A stretch of DNA of 64,000 nucleotides from contig JAMIIV010000045.1 of assembly GCA_035913415.1 (NCBI GenBank), positions 52,244 through 116,243 of the forward strand, in the 5' to 3' direction. The position numbers were made by a program, and so were the translations under genes. Within the stretch, counting starts at the first letter, position 1, and each line of letters starts with the position of its first letter. Source of the DNA: UBA5070 sp035913415. GTDB lineage: Bacteria > Fibrobacterota > Fibrobacteria > UBA5070. The notes under the pieces were generated by a model. It was not told where the DNA came from, made no database searches, and saw only the letters and a program-made list of their open reading frames with translations. Shown here piece by piece: positions 63,924 to 64,000 of this stretch.

Positions 63924-64000
63924 ATGCAGAAGAAGCCCGCCGCCAAGAAGGCCGCCGCCCCCAAGAAGGCAGCAGCTCCCAAGAAGGTCGCTGCCGCCCC
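63924..64000 (+). CDS. Histone H1-like Ala/Lys/Pro-rich protein (3' truncated)
   Basis: The first 25 codons are present: MQKKPAAKKAAAPKKAAAPK and onwards, repeats of KKAAAP typical of bacterial histone H1-like (HctB/AlgP-type) DNA-binding tails. AGGAGA lies 6 nt before ATG 63924. The rest is outside the window. It is probably a nucleoid-associated protein with high expression, consistent with the strong promoter and good ribosome-binding site. A longer protein that merely starts with such a tail is also possible. Confidence 0.75.
   Translation, partial: MQKKPAAKKAAAPKKAAAPKKVAAA

Noticed and set aside
1..64000. tRNA, rRNA, insertion sequences, prophage or att sites
   Set aside because: No cloverleaf-like, ribosomal, transposase, integrase or terminal-repeat signals were recognised on either strand.

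Overview
The window is about 64 kb of GC-rich bacterial chromosome that most probably comes from the phylum Fibrobacterota. The evidence is a TIGR02147-type (Fibrobacter 'Fsuc_second') regulator at 14573-15439; four roughly 900-residue lipoproteins whose size, lipobox and architecture fit the Fibrobacter paralogous family TIGR02171; and secreted proteins ending in a type IX secretion-like C-terminal domain. No rRNA, tRNA, CRISPR array, transposase or phage gene was seen. Family names come from motifs read by eye, not from database searches.

Layout. 1-10.3 kb: the end of a secreted protein, a DUF1015 protein, a tandem intergenic repeat, a META-domain lipoprotein, a KdpD/KdpE-like two-component pair followed by a KimA-like potassium transporter, then mnmE and pyrD. 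10.4-17.8 kb: a REP-like inverted pair, then a minus-strand group in which two paralogous VIT-domain secreted proteins bracket a TIGR02147 regulator and a lipoprotein. 17.9-20.1 kb: EVE-domain protein, a secreted SGNH/SASA esterase with a 5 x 45 bp repeat linker, and a DUF3467 protein. 20.1-34.5 kb: a Wzx/Wzy-type surface polysaccharide cluster (export protein, five glycosyltransferases, flippase, acyltransferase, polymerase, chain-length protein) with a secreted deacetylase-like protein; no priming transferase or Wzc kinase is present. 34.6-35.5 kb: an MlaE-like permease.

35.5-57.8 kb is the most unusual part. Four large lipoproteins, each with an N-terminal SUMF1/FGE-like domain, a central beta-propeller and a C-terminal SGNH-like domain, lie in two pairs on the minus strand. 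Between the pairs, on the plus strand, are an AlgI-type MBOAT O-acyltransferase and an AlgX/AlgJ-like partner. The second pair is co-transcribed with another AlgX-like lipoprotein, a SirB1-like/TPR lipoprotein and an ArnA-like epimerase. I infer a cell-surface glycan O-acylation system. 57.8-61 kb: a polytopic membrane protein, an epimerase and a GT2 glycosyltransferase. 61.1-64 kb: glnD and the start of a histone H1-like protein.

A second theme is regulatory. At ten or more genes an octamer of the form TAnnTT(T/G/C)(G/C) lies only 4-7 nt before the start codon, usually without a Shine-Dalgarno sequence. It resembles the Bacteroidetes -7 element and would put the transcript start at or next to the start codon, so many transcripts here may be leaderless. 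Inside operons, start and stop codons overlap tightly (ATGA, GTGA, TTGA).
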